A stretch of 22,593 nt of DNA, from positions 1 to 22,593 of the IMG/VR virus record IMGVR_UViG_3300042450_000019. One strand, written 5' to 3'. Below, piece by piece: positions 14,144 through 20,251 of this stretch. The notes beneath the pieces were generated by a model. It saw only the letters and a program-made list of their open reading frames with translations. It made no database searches and was not told where the DNA came from. This DNA is from a virus. Position numbers and translations under genes: made by a program. The number at the start of each line of letters is the position of its first letter. The first letter of the stretch is position 1.

Positions 14144-14787
14144 ACTGCAACAAACTCCTGATTCTCAGGATAGCGAGTGCCTTCCAAAGCAATGTAATCA
14201 GACAACATGGATTTATATAACAGGTATGCTTCAGATGATGACAAACCACCATCTTCACCACGCTCTACCAAAGCACGAGAATAAGCATTCTGAACCACCA
14301 GAACGTCAGGGACAAGCACAACAGTGGAGTCACTAGACAAAGTGGCTTGTGGCACTGTTAAGCTAAATGGGATGCTATACACGCCATCAGGACGAGGATA
14401 AAGCGTTACCTTAGTGTTGTAGCTACCATCAACACCATCAAAGGCAAACTCTGATGGAATGCCGCTAACAGGAGTAGAGAAATTCTGCTTTCTATTCATT
14501 GAAGCAAAATCAATATTTTTCATACCAACATTGCTAGTGGCATTGATAACATCAATAACTTGGAACTTCTGACCAGCACCAGTTAAAGAATAAGAGTATG
14601 TGCCAGAAGTAGTAGACAACGTAATAGTAGTGCCTAGAACATTCCAAGCAAAAGCATCTTCAATTTGACGCTTGGCATCATTGACAAACTTACCAATTAG
14701 TGTTGAGTAAGATGTTTCGGTAACAGTAGCTACTGTTGTCTCACGCAACCTTATGAGGACATCATTTACAAGTTCTAAATAAGTCAT
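14140..14787 (-). CDS. head-tail adaptor / tail tubular A-like protein
   Basis: A 215-residue protein. Its first part (MTYLELVNDVLIRLRE, then IGKFVNDAKRQIEDAFAWNVL at about 31-51) is the helical pattern of podovirus adaptor proteins (T7 gp11, P22 gp4 type) that bind beneath the portal. A beta-rich middle with a GIPSEFAFDG motif and a helical C-terminus (NAYSRALVERGEDGGLSSSEAY) complete it. It starts at a 4-base overlap with the gene upstream and ends overlapping the nozzle-like gene. The portal gene is not in the window. Confidence 0.75.
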   Translation of the reverse strand: MTYLELVNDVLIRLRETTVATVTETSYSTLIGKFVNDAKRQIEDAFAWNVLGTTITLSTTSGTYSYSLTGAGQKFQVIDVINATSNVGMKNIDFASMNRKQNFSTPVSGIPSEFAFDGVDGSYNTKVTLYPRPDGVYSIPFSLTVPQATLSSDSTVVLVPDVLVVQNAYSRALVERGEDGGLSSSEAYLLYKSMLSDYIALEGTRYPENQEFVAV

Positions 14788-15119
14788 TGTCTTGTTAATC
14801 CTATTTGTTCAAAGGTTGCAATAAAACTGAAACTGCTTGCTGATTGTGTAGTAATTTTTATTTTGTCTCCTTCTTCCAAGACAATGTAGGCATTACCATC
14901 AAACTGTAAATATTGTTTTGAAGTAAAGTCATAGGAGGTTAATATATCTATTGTGCTGTTAGCACTTGCGTCAAACCATTGAACAGTTATATGCTTGGTT
15001 GAGCCGCCTGTATTGTGTATATACATTACAGTAAATTTGGCGTAATAACCAGTCGGACAGGTATAGACTGTAGTGTCTACTGCCGCTGTAGGACTAACTC
15101 CAACTGATAATGCTCTCAT
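14784..15119 (-). CDS. small beta-rich virion protein
   Basis: A 111-residue protein with alternating hydrophobic residues that suggest a beta sandwich: VDTTVYTCPTGYYAKFTVMYIHN (14-36), KHITVQWFDA, YIVLEEGDKIKITT and a final FSFIATFEQIGL. This looks like a small head-decoration or head-completion protein, and I recall close relatives next to adaptor genes in aquatic podoviruses. A similar beta-type protein is encoded at 16102-16419. Start and stop overlap the neighbours by four bases, and AAAGG precedes the ATG. Confidence 0.65.
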   Translation of the reverse strand: MRALSVGVSPTAAVDTTVYTCPTGYYAKFTVMYIHNTGGSTKHITVQWFDASANSTIDILTSYDFTSKQYLQFDGNAYIVLEEGDKIKITTQSASSFSFIATFEQIGLTRQ

Positions 15120-15421
15120 TTCGCCTTTGCCTTATTCCTTGCGGATATAGCTTTAGCTTTTGCCTTTGCGTCAGCCTTTGAGGTTGCACCCCATGCTTTA
15201 AGCGAAAGAAGCAGTCTTGTTGGTTCACCTTTCTTGTCGTACTCAAGGCCATCATTGCCACTCATACGAGCCAAGAAACTTGCTCTGCGAGGGTTATCCC
15301 CCGACTTTACTGGAGGCTTCAGATTGCCACCAGTTTCCGCATTATAAGACGATCTCCCTTTGGCATTCAAGCCGCCTTTTGGATTTTGACCAGCTTTTGT
15401 TTGCCAAGTGGGTGTTTTCAT
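15116..15421 (-). CDS. DUF6321-like basic protein
   Basis: A 101-residue Lys/Gly-rich protein with the family signature GQNPKGGLNAKGR near residue 10, LKPPVKSGDNPRRASFLARM (about 35-54) and PTRLLLSLKAWGATSKADA (about 67-85). I recognise this as the DUF6321 type, common in aquatic phages and without known function. The ATG at 15421 follows GAGGT, while the longer frame up to 15541 overlaps the preceding gene, so I shortened it. Its highly basic Ala/Lys tail (KAKAKAISARNKAKAK) would bind DNA or an acidic partner. It is the last of the basic small-protein cassette. Confidence 0.75.
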   Translation of the reverse strand: MKTPTWQTKAGQNPKGGLNAKGRSSYNAETGGNLKPPVKSGDNPRRASFLARMSGNDGLEYDKKGEPTRLLLSLKAWGATSKADAKAKAKAISARNKAKAK

Positions 15422-15428
15422 CTTTACC

Positions 15429-15662
15429 TCATCTAAACTTTGATGTTTTCTTTGCAATGCTCTTTGGTTGGGCAACAAACTGTTTGCCAGCCGCAGTGCC
15501 TTTGCGCTTGGCTTTAGTGGTTGCCGCATACTCAGCAGCACTCAAAGACTTGATAGCCGCCTCTGGCAGATACCTTTCACCTGTCTGAGATGAGGGTTTA
15601 CCTGACTTAGTACGCCATTTCTGCTTACCCCAATCCTTTAGAGATTGTTGTGGGTCTTTCAT
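15429..15662 (-). CDS. small basic virion-cluster protein (DUF5872-like)
   Basis: A 77-residue, Lys/Arg-rich protein. WRTKSGKPSSQTGERYLPEAA (residues 16-36), SAAEYAATTKAKRKGT (41-56) and KQFVAQPKSIAKKTSKFR at the end form a pattern I recall from many phage genomes, probably listed as DUF5872; the family number is from memory. Function is unknown. It starts at an ATGA overlap with the Cys-rich mini-protein upstream. The regular alternation of basic and small residues suggests an extended nucleic-acid- or capsid-associated protein. Confidence 0.68.
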   Translation of the reverse strand: MKDPQQSLKDWGKQKWRTKSGKPSSQTGERYLPEAAIKSLSAAEYAATTKAKRKGTAAGKQFVAQPKSIAKKTSKFR

Positions 15663-15766
15663 TTCATCTTCTTAGCGCATTTTCCCATTGCCTTGCACTT
15701 GCTTGGGGTTGGGCATCCAGCACAAGGTTTAAATGATTTGGCTGATTTGATTTCAATGACTCGCAT
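15659..15766 (-). CDS. 35-aa Cys-rich basic mini-protein
   Basis: A short gene with a strong AAGGAG five to six bases before its ATG and an ATGA overlap with the next gene, both good signs of translation. The product has Cys15-x2-Cys18-x5-Cys24-x5-Cys30 in FKPCAGCPTPSKCKAMGKC and ends KKMK. Four cysteines at regular spacing in a basic peptide could hold one zinc. The mini-protein sits in a run of small basic genes between capsid and tail genes. Function is unknown. Confidence 0.62.
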   Translation of the reverse strand: MRVIEIKSAKSFKPCAGCPTPSKCKAMGKCAKKMK

Positions 15767-15779
15767 AATTTACTCCTTA

Positions 15780-15959
15780 TTAAGTTTTGTATCCACCACC
15801 TTTAGCCTTGTATTCCTTGGCTAAAAGTTGCGCTTTTCTTGCTGACCACTCGCCAGAATCTCCACCTGATGACCCTGCTTTAATCTTCTCAAACAAGGCT
15901 TTTCGCATGGTGGGTTTGGTGTAAACCCCTGCTTGATTGACCTTAGATTTAGTCTTCAT
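15780..15959 (-). CDS. 59-aa basic conserved phage protein
   Basis: The product reads MKTKSKVNQAGVYTKPTMRK, then ALFEKIKAGSSGGD, then WSARKAQLLAKEYKAKGG, a pattern I recall from many aquatic phage genomes as a small conserved protein of unknown function. It is strongly basic. The ATG overlaps the stop of the gene upstream (ATGA), so it is probably translated by coupling, since the ribosome site (AAAAAGAA) is poor. Fourteen bases separate it from the next ATG, including AAGGAG. Confidence 0.65.
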   Translation of the reverse strand: MKTKSKVNQAGVYTKPTMRKALFEKIKAGSSGGDSGEWSARKAQLLAKEYKAKGGGYKT

Positions 15960-16105
15960 TTCTTTTTAGCCTTACCAGCTTCCGACAAAGCTATTGCCAT
16001 TGCTTGTTTTGGGTCTTTGACAACTTTTTTATTAGATGTCAACTTACCCTTACCAAACTCAGTCATTACCTTGCTAATCTTGGCTTGTGCTTTAGTCTTT
16101 TTCAT
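15956..16105 (-). CDS. 49-aa DUF6496-like basic protein
   Basis: A very basic short protein: KISKVMTEFGKGKL (9-22) and PKQAMAIALSEAGKAKKK (32-49) match the DUF6496 pattern (KVM.EF..GKL... KQAIAIALSEAG). No function is known for the family. The ATG at 16105 overlaps the stop region of the beta-type protein upstream, and its own TGA overlaps the next ATG, so it is coupled on both sides. Confidence 0.7.
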   Translation of the reverse strand: MKKTKAQAKISKVMTEFGKGKLTSNKKVVKDPKQAMAIALSEAGKAKKK

Positions 16106-16419
16106 ATTAACTCCGTAACAGAAAAAGTTGATGCGGTAACACCAGAATCCTTAATAACAGCAATCTTTTCACCAGCATTTACCTTAATAATCTCAGAAAA
16201 ATTATTAGGCATCATGGGTGAAGTTGTTATGCTGGCTGTTGGATTTGTGCCAATTTGAAAATGGCAATGTCCTAAAGAGCAAGATACACGAATCATCGTG
16301 GTGGATGCGCCAAAAGCAGTTGATTGAACACTTGAGTTAGTAACTGTAAATATTTGGGCTGTTCCCAGTCTTGGAACACCAAGTGCCACTTGATTAGGGT
16401 CAAGTTGAAATGTAGACAT
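16102..16419 (-). CDS. small beta-rich virion protein
   Basis: A 105-residue protein with beta-like patterning (AQIFTVTNSSVQSTAFGAST, MIRVSCSLGHCHFQIG, SEIIKVNAGEKIAVIKD). The overall form resembles small capsid-decoration or head-completion proteins found near capsid genes in podoviruses, where I recall close relatives starting MSTFQLDP. The segment CSLGHCHFQIGTNP has two Cys and two His that might bind metal, but one such group is not proof. It starts inside the stop of the basic gene upstream and overlaps the DUF6496-like gene by four bases. Confidence 0.65.
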   Translation of the reverse strand: MSTFQLDPNQVALGVPRLGTAQIFTVTNSSVQSTAFGASTTMIRVSCSLGHCHFQIGTNPTASITTSPMMPNNFSEIIKVNAGEKIAVIKDSGVTASTFSVTELI

Positions 16420-16604
16420 TATTTACCTCTTGAAGATTTCTTCATCATGTTAGTAGCAGTCCTACCACCACGCATAGGAAGACCTTTAGGCTTGCCAACT
16501 GCAACCATAATAGTCACAGGAACGCCCTTTTTCTTGCCGTACTCTTTGGCTTCTTTCTCGCCTTTTTCAGAGTAGGGAAACTTCTTTTTTCCGACCATTG
16601 GCAT
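16419..16604 (-). CDS. 61-aa basic conserved phage protein
   Basis: The product starts MPMVGKKKFPYSEKGEKEAK, continues YGKKKGVPVTIMVAVGKPKG and ends GGRTATNMMKKSSRGK. It is strongly Lys-rich. The first part (GKKFPYS.KGEKEA) is common in small phage proteins; the function is unknown. I chose the ATG at 16604 because AAGGAG lies seven bases upstream, rather than the alternative start at 16649 that runs into the gene before it. It belongs to the basic small-protein cassette. Confidence 0.65.
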   Translation of the reverse strand: MPMVGKKKFPYSEKGEKEAKEYGKKKGVPVTIMVAVGKPKGLPMRGGRTATNMMKKSSRGK

Positions 16605-16614
16605 AATATTCTCC

Positions 16615-16818
16615 TTATTTCCAGACACGATCAGCAACAAAGGTAACAATACCGCCCATAAATGAAGCGATAGTCATACCCATCCAAAAACCTCCTTTGC
16701 CCTTATTGGCAAGTTCAAGCAATGCTTTTACGTCTTGGCTAAGTGAGTGCATCTCCTTTTGGAGAGATTCAACTTGAGCTTCTAATTTGCCAAAATCTCT
16801 TGCATCTACTTCAGACAT
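16615..16818 (-). CDS. XhlA-like small membrane protein
   Basis: A 67-residue protein with a heptad-type helix at about 8-36 (DFGKLEAQVESLQKEMHSL...), then GKGGFW (40-45) and a membrane helix at about 43-61 (WMGMTIASFMGGIVTFVA). The helix-then-TM plan resembles XhlA/hemolysin-type phage proteins, some of which assist holins at the membrane. It is encoded among head genes rather than in the lysis cassette, so a structural or superinfection role is also possible. Its start overlaps the preceding stop by eight bases. Confidence 0.62.
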   Translation of the reverse strand: MSEVDARDFGKLEAQVESLQKEMHSLSQDVKALLELANKGKGGFWMGMTIASFMGGIVTFVADRVWK

Positions 16819-17029
16819 TTGCTACCTTTCTTGGTCTTCCCATACGCTTAATTGTGGGCATGACAGGCGCAAATGCGGTATCTGTTCTAGTATCTGATTC
16901 TACAGATTCTATGGTTACTTCTGGTTCGTCTACTCTAACATAACCCTGATGACCCTTCATAGAGTCAATGTCATGCTGGAGGGTAAAAGTTACACAATTA
17001 CCCGACTGTAAACAACGAAAAGTAGCCAT
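16811..17029 (-). CDS. small head-region protein with AT-hook-like tail
   Basis: A 72-residue protein with two parts. The first, MATFRCLQSGNCVTFTLQHD (1-20) followed by IDSMKGHQGYVRVD, is a compact beta-type head that I recall in small phage proteins near the capsid gene. The second is an acidic linker and a basic end, IKRMGRPRKVANV (60-72), with GRPRK matching the core of AT-hook DNA-binding motifs. A minor-groove DNA-binding tail on a capsid-region protein is unusual but unproven. AAGGGG precedes the ATG, directly behind a G/C hairpin. Confidence 0.6.
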   Translation of the reverse strand: MATFRCLQSGNCVTFTLQHDIDSMKGHQGYVRVDEPEVTIESVESDTRTDTAFAPVMPTIKRMGRPRKVANV

Positions 17030-17049
17030 AAAACCCCTTAAATGAGAAA

Positions 17050-17066
17050 GGGGGGACTAGCCCCCC
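17050..17066 (-). terminator. G/C hairpin, weak terminator candidate
   Basis: Six Gs (17050-17055) and six of seven Cs (17061-17066) form a stem with a five-base loop ACTAG. Read on the minus strand it follows the stop of the gene at 17072 and is followed by TTTCTC, a poor U-tract. It may attenuate rather than stop transcription, or protect RNA ends between head genes. Confidence 0.45.
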
Positions 17067-17071
17067 CATCC

Positions 17072-17398
17072 TTAAACTACAGCACGACCAATGATAAGTT
17101 GTAATGTAGTTTGACCCAAGTCAACTGAACTGCCTGTTGGGTTGTAGGTCACGATAGTCACTGTGTTAGCGGCTGAAACATAGGCTCTACGAACCAATCC
17201 AGCTTCACTGACACCAACTGACATACCAAGAACCATGTCACCTAAGACAACGCCTGCAACAGTTACTGTGTCTGTAGCTGTAGCTGTAGTAGCGACTGAT
17301 GCGCTATCTAAAGTACAGGAAACATCCCAAGTATCTGTAAACAAACCACGAAATTGATCGTTTCCACGGCGGGAAACTACTGCTGTTGCTGCTGCCAT
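17072..17398 (-). CDS. small head protein, decoration-type candidate
   Basis: A 108-residue protein starting MAAATAVVSRRGNDQFRGLFTD, followed by a Thr/Val/Ala-rich beta region (ATTATATDTVTVAGVVLGDMVLGMSV) and ending TLQLIIGRAVV. It is encoded directly after the capsid gene, in the position where many phages place a head-decoration or minor head protein. That role is inference from order and composition. It lies between a strong upstream terminator and a G/C hairpin, so it may have its own level of expression; GGAGAAAC precedes the ATG. Confidence 0.65.
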   Translation of the reverse strand: MAAATAVVSRRGNDQFRGLFTDTWDVSCTLDSASVATTATATDTVTVAGVVLGDMVLGMSVGVSEAGLVRRAYVSAANTVTIVTYNPTGSSVDLGQTTLQLIIGRAVV

Positions 17399-17420
17399 TT
17401 TTGTTTCTCCTAATTAGGTT

Positions 17421-17461
17421 AAAAAAGTCCCCCTACCCCTATTGCTAGAAGTAGGAGGGAC
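17421..17461 (-). terminator. rho-independent terminator after capsid gene
   Basis: On the minus strand, GTCCCTCCTAC (17461-17451) pairs with GTAGGGGGAC (17436-17427) apart from one bulged base, with a 14-base loop, and is followed at once by TTTTTT (17426-17421). It lies just past the capsid stop codon and before the next head gene, so it probably limits read-through and raises capsid mRNA over downstream genes. Confidence 0.75.
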
Positions 17462-17469
17462 AACTGCAA

Positions 17470-18453
17470 TTAGCTAGGAACAACCAAAGCAAACATGGAT
17501 GAGGACTTAGCGGCTCCCACAGTAGCGGCATTACGCAAAGCGGCAACGCCGTACAAAGTGTCAGATGTAAACAGAGTAGCCAAATACTCTTGTTTGTACT
17601 GAACTTGTGAACGTACACCAACTTGCTCAACCAAGACCATTGCGTCTTTGTGACCCATCAAGCAAACACGAGCAATAGCAGAACCAGAAGCAGGGAATGC
17701 TTCAGTTGCAGATGCTGAGTCAGCGTTGCTGGAAGTGAACACAGGGATGCCATACAAGTTACCAATTTCACCATTGCGGATTGCATCGCCATTACCGACA
17801 AATGCTTGTTCGGTGTAGCGAGCCAAACCCATGAGGGTGTTGCGGCTTGATGGAGGAATCAGGAAGAAACGATTGTCCATAGGAGTATCGTTGTCATCCA
17901 AACGCTGAATGGTGCGGCGGATAGCGGCATCAGTCAATGCAGACGCATTACCAGTGTTGGTGTTTGCGGTGTAGTCAAAGGTTGTTGTGCCGTCACCACC
18001 AATAAAGGCAGAGCCGTAACGAGCGCCAGTAGAACCGCCATTAGCTGTACGACCCAACTGAATCAAGTCGGTGTCAACTTGGCGAGACAAGGCGTAACCA
18101 GCATCAGAGGTATAGAACTGACGCATAGAGTTCAAAGCCTGTGCTTCAACAATATCCTCAATCAAGCGGCTATATTCATAGTGCTTGTTGATAGATACAG
18201 TGACTTCAGACTCAGTAGCGGCAATCAAAGTAACTGCTGACTCAGCGGCTTTAGCAGAAGCAGAACCACGAGTAGGTGCAGGAATGTGAACAGTGTCACC
18301 TTTCTTGCCCTTGAAGTTCATCTTCATAACTAGGTTAGCAAGAACCAAGTTTTTCTTGTAAGACGCTACGATTTCATCTGACCAAATGTCAGGAATGAAT
18401 TTGTCAGCAGTTGTTACTGTGACTGAGTTTGTGGGGGAAAATGATGTTGCCAT
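17470..18453 (-). CDS. major capsid protein
   Basis: A 327-residue capsid protein, likely of the HK97 fold. Early motifs VTTADKFIPDIWSDEIVASY (13-32) and NLVLANLVMKMNFKGKKGDTVHIP (35-58) are typical, as are SINKHYEYSRLIEDI (87-101) and TDLIQLGRTANGG (127-139). The P-domain-like part continues with RFFLIPPSSR, GNLYGIPVFTSSNA and a C-terminal SDTLYGVAALRNAATV. Order after a scaffold-type gene and before small head genes supports it. GGAG lies upstream of the ATG, and a strong terminator follows. It is expected to be the most abundant virion protein. Confidence 0.88.
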   Translation of the reverse strand: MATSFSPTNSVTVTTADKFIPDIWSDEIVASYKKNLVLANLVMKMNFKGKKGDTVHIPAPTRGSASAKAAESAVTLIAATESEVTVSINKHYEYSRLIEDIVEAQALNSMRQFYTSDAGYALSRQVDTDLIQLGRTANGGSTGARYGSAFIGGDGTTTFDYTANTNTGNASALTDAAIRRTIQRLDDNDTPMDNRFFLIPPSSRNTLMGLARYTEQAFVGNGDAIRNGEIGNLYGIPVFTSSNADSASATEAFPASGSAIARVCLMGHKDAMVLVEQVGVRSQVQYKQEYLATLFTSDTLYGVAALRNAATVGAAKSSSMFALVVPS

Positions 18454-18483
18454 TTGTGTACTCCAATAAAATCAAAAGTTAAA

Positions 18484-19245
18484 TTATTTGACCCTACCAT
18501 CTTGATACGCTTGCATGATCTCGTCACTCAAGGCATCGTAGCGGTTTGGATCAGTCATCTTCAGCCGAATAAGGTCTGCCCTGCGATAGACTCTCTTTCC
18601 AGACTCTCCACTGCCACCTACATCAACTGTCGCCGCTTTAAGACTAGACTTGCGCTGAGTTTCCCCTGCATCTGTAGTCTGTTTAGCCTTAACGCCACGC
18701 AACTGCTTATAGGTACTCAGCAATTCATTAGCACTGTCATAATCAAATTCACCATCAGCCTTTGCATACAAACCAATGCGAATAGGTGAAGATTTCACCC
18801 AATTCACAAAGTCTGCATCTTGAGCAATCTGACCGAAATCAGGATGCTCTTGCGCCAGCTTTTGCTGAATTTGCATCTTTCTGAACTCTTGACCAGCTTG
18901 TCTAGCCGCAAGTACATCAGGATGATTATCAACAGTCTTACGAACCGCCGCCTGTGGATTCTCAAAGAAATCTACTTCAGGTTCTTCCTCTTGAATAGGT
19001 TGAGGTTTACCAGTAAGGTTTTGCTTAATGAGTTCGTCTGCTAATTTGCGTACTTCACCTACCTCTTGAGCTTGCTTACCAATCAGCTTTTCTGCTTCTT
19101 GATGCATTTTGATGATGTCTGACAGTTCTTTGCCCCGATATTTGTCGGGAATGTCATTACTCATCGGCTCAACAGTAGTTTCAAGTTTCTGCTTTTGAAC
19201 AGTCTCTAACTCACCTAACATCTCATCTGGGTTATCAATCAACAT
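18484..19245 (-). CDS. capsid scaffolding protein
   Basis: A 253-residue acidic helical protein encoded directly before the capsid gene, the usual place for the internal scaffold of procapsids. Visible blocks are DIPDKYRGKELSDIIKMHQEAEKLIGKQAQEVGEVRKLADELIKQ (about 32-76), an acidic Pro/Glu linker (EEEPEVDFFENP), AQEHPDFGQIAQDADFVNWV (about 131-150) and a small C-terminal domain ending MQAYQDGRVK, the part that in other phages binds coat. I chose ATG 19245, six bases after AAGGA; the GTG at 19266 has no site. No protease motif was seen. Confidence 0.78.
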   Translation of the reverse strand: MLIDNPDEMLGELETVQKQKLETTVEPMSNDIPDKYRGKELSDIIKMHQEAEKLIGKQAQEVGEVRKLADELIKQNLTGKPQPIQEEEPEVDFFENPQAAVRKTVDNHPDVLAARQAGQEFRKMQIQQKLAQEHPDFGQIAQDADFVNWVKSSPIRIGLYAKADGEFDYDSANELLSTYKQLRGVKAKQTTDAGETQRKSSLKAATVDVGGSGESGKRVYRRADLIRLKMTDPNRYDALSDEIMQAYQDGRVK

Positions 19246-19283
19246 ATTTGTCCTTTTTCCTGCCACTTTTGGGTTCTAGGATA

Positions 19284-19310
19284 CACAACGGCATAAATGC
19301 TTATGTTGTG
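19284..19310 (-). repeat. 10-bp bulged hairpin between zinc-ribbon and scaffold genes
   Basis: CACAA (19284-19288) pairs with TTGTG (19306-19310) and CATAA (19292-19296) with TTATG (19301-19305), with a three-base bulge and a four-base loop. The stem overlaps the stop codon of the zinc-ribbon gene. It lacks a T-run on either strand, so it may be an mRNA processing or stability element rather than a terminator. Confidence 0.35.
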
Positions 19311-19528
19311 GTTTTACGCTCTTCTACCAACTTATCACGATGTTTCTTCTCAAATTTCATCCATGAAGACGGAAAATGACCAGACCACCCTTCCAAGTTG
19401 ATGCTTGGAGCCGAAATTGTGCGGTTGGCTGTACCACCGCACTCACACTGAGTAGTATGTGCCTCATAATCACAATACCTCTCAATTCTGTGTCCACTTA
19501 CGCAGACAAATTCATAAATTCTTTTCAT
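19301..19528 (-). CDS. FmdB-like zinc-ribbon protein
   Basis: A 75-residue protein in which Cys9-x3-His13, Cys28 and Cys30 (QCECGGTANRTISAPS, 27-42) give a small zinc-ribbon-type site. The CECG..A.R.ISAPS motif is characteristic of FmdB-type small phage proteins seen near packaging and head genes. The second half (EGWSGHFPSSWMKFEKKHRDKL) is also conserved, as far as I recall. Its role is unknown; it may be a head-assembly or transcription accessory. The ATG overlaps the end of the upstream gene by 17 bases. Confidence 0.68.
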   Translation of the reverse strand: MKRIYEFVCVSGHRIERYCDYEAHTTQCECGGTANRTISAPSINLEGWSGHFPSSWMKFEKKHRDKLVEERKTTT

Positions 19529-19751
19529 TCAATTCCTCGTAGGCTCGTTCACTGACCTCTTTCAAGGTTTTCAGCCAAGTCAAGATGGAAAGTTCACCTT
19601 TTTTAAACATTAAGGTCTTTTCATCAGGAATAACGCTTAGATTATTTAGCGACTCTATCATAATGTCAATATCTACGGACAAATCCTTCCAGCCCTCTGT
19701 TGACATCATGTCAAAGCGGCTTTCGTAGTACTTTTGCAATTCTGGGGTCAT
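19512..19751 (-). CDS. small helical conserved phage protein
   Basis: A 79-residue helical protein: MTPELQKYYESRFDMMSTEG, then WKDLSVDIDIMIESLNNL, DEKTLMFKKGELSILTWL and KEVSERAYEEL. I recall this as a conserved small gene just before the zinc-ribbon and scaffold genes in related aquatic podoviruses, without a known role. Its start overlaps the preceding stop by four bases. There is no motif that indicates DNA or membrane binding. It may be a packaging or assembly helper. Confidence 0.6.
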   Translation of the reverse strand: MTPELQKYYESRFDMMSTEGWKDLSVDIDIMIESLNNLSVIPDEKTLMFKKGELSILTWLKTLKEVSERAYEELNEKNL

Positions 19752-20242
19752 GGTTGTTCAGGCCAAGTAATAGTCCAAGGGAATCCTGCCTGAGATGGAA
19801 CATCACGCAAGGCTTGGCAGTAGTCTTTCCACGCCTGTGAGGGTGTCATATCACTGCGAAACCGCCAATCAGTCTCAGATAGCTTGGTATCCCTAGAGGC
19901 ACGAACAGACTTGGCTTGCTCTGCATCCTTGGTGGCTTTGTAAGCGGCTTCATTCTGAGCAGCGGTGGTTACATTGCCTTCAGCATCTTCAGTTTGGAAG
20001 AACGATGGGCCAAGATTCCACTTGGTGTACCACTTGCCCTCAATCTGCTCAATGCCGCCATAGACAGAGTATTGGTAGACAGTGCCACCAGTTGCTTGTG
20101 GGCCTTCAAAGATGACATCAGCACCCAAGGCTTCTAGCACCTCAGTTGTTGTTGTCTCCCAAGTAGGGCCACCATTGGCTTTTGTGTATGCACGAAATTC
20201 TGATTCGTACATTACTTGCCCGTCATTTGTTCGTATTTGCAT
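19748..20242 (-). CDS. tail-fibre assembly (XkdW-like) protein
   Basis: A 164-residue protein of which the C-terminal 45 residues carry the hallmark of phage fibre-assembly and XkdW-type proteins: RDTKLSETDWRF followed by WKDYCQALRDVPSQAGFPW and WPEQP. The N-terminal half (MQIRTNDGQVMYESEFRAY, and VYQYSVYGGIEQIEGKWYTKW) is also found in such proteins. The C-terminal domain probably binds fibre tips or helps them trimerise. It directly follows the large fibre-type gene, a usual pairing, though the ribosome site is ordinary (AAGGAAACATC). Confidence 0.75.
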   Translation of the reverse strand: MQIRTNDGQVMYESEFRAYTKANGGPTWETTTTEVLEALGADVIFEGPQATGGTVYQYSVYGGIEQIEGKWYTKWNLGPSFFQTEDAEGNVTTAAQNEAAYKATKDAEQAKSVRASRDTKLSETDWRFRSDMTPSQAWKDYCQALRDVPSQAGFPWTITWPEQP

Positions 20243-20251
20243 GATGTTTCC

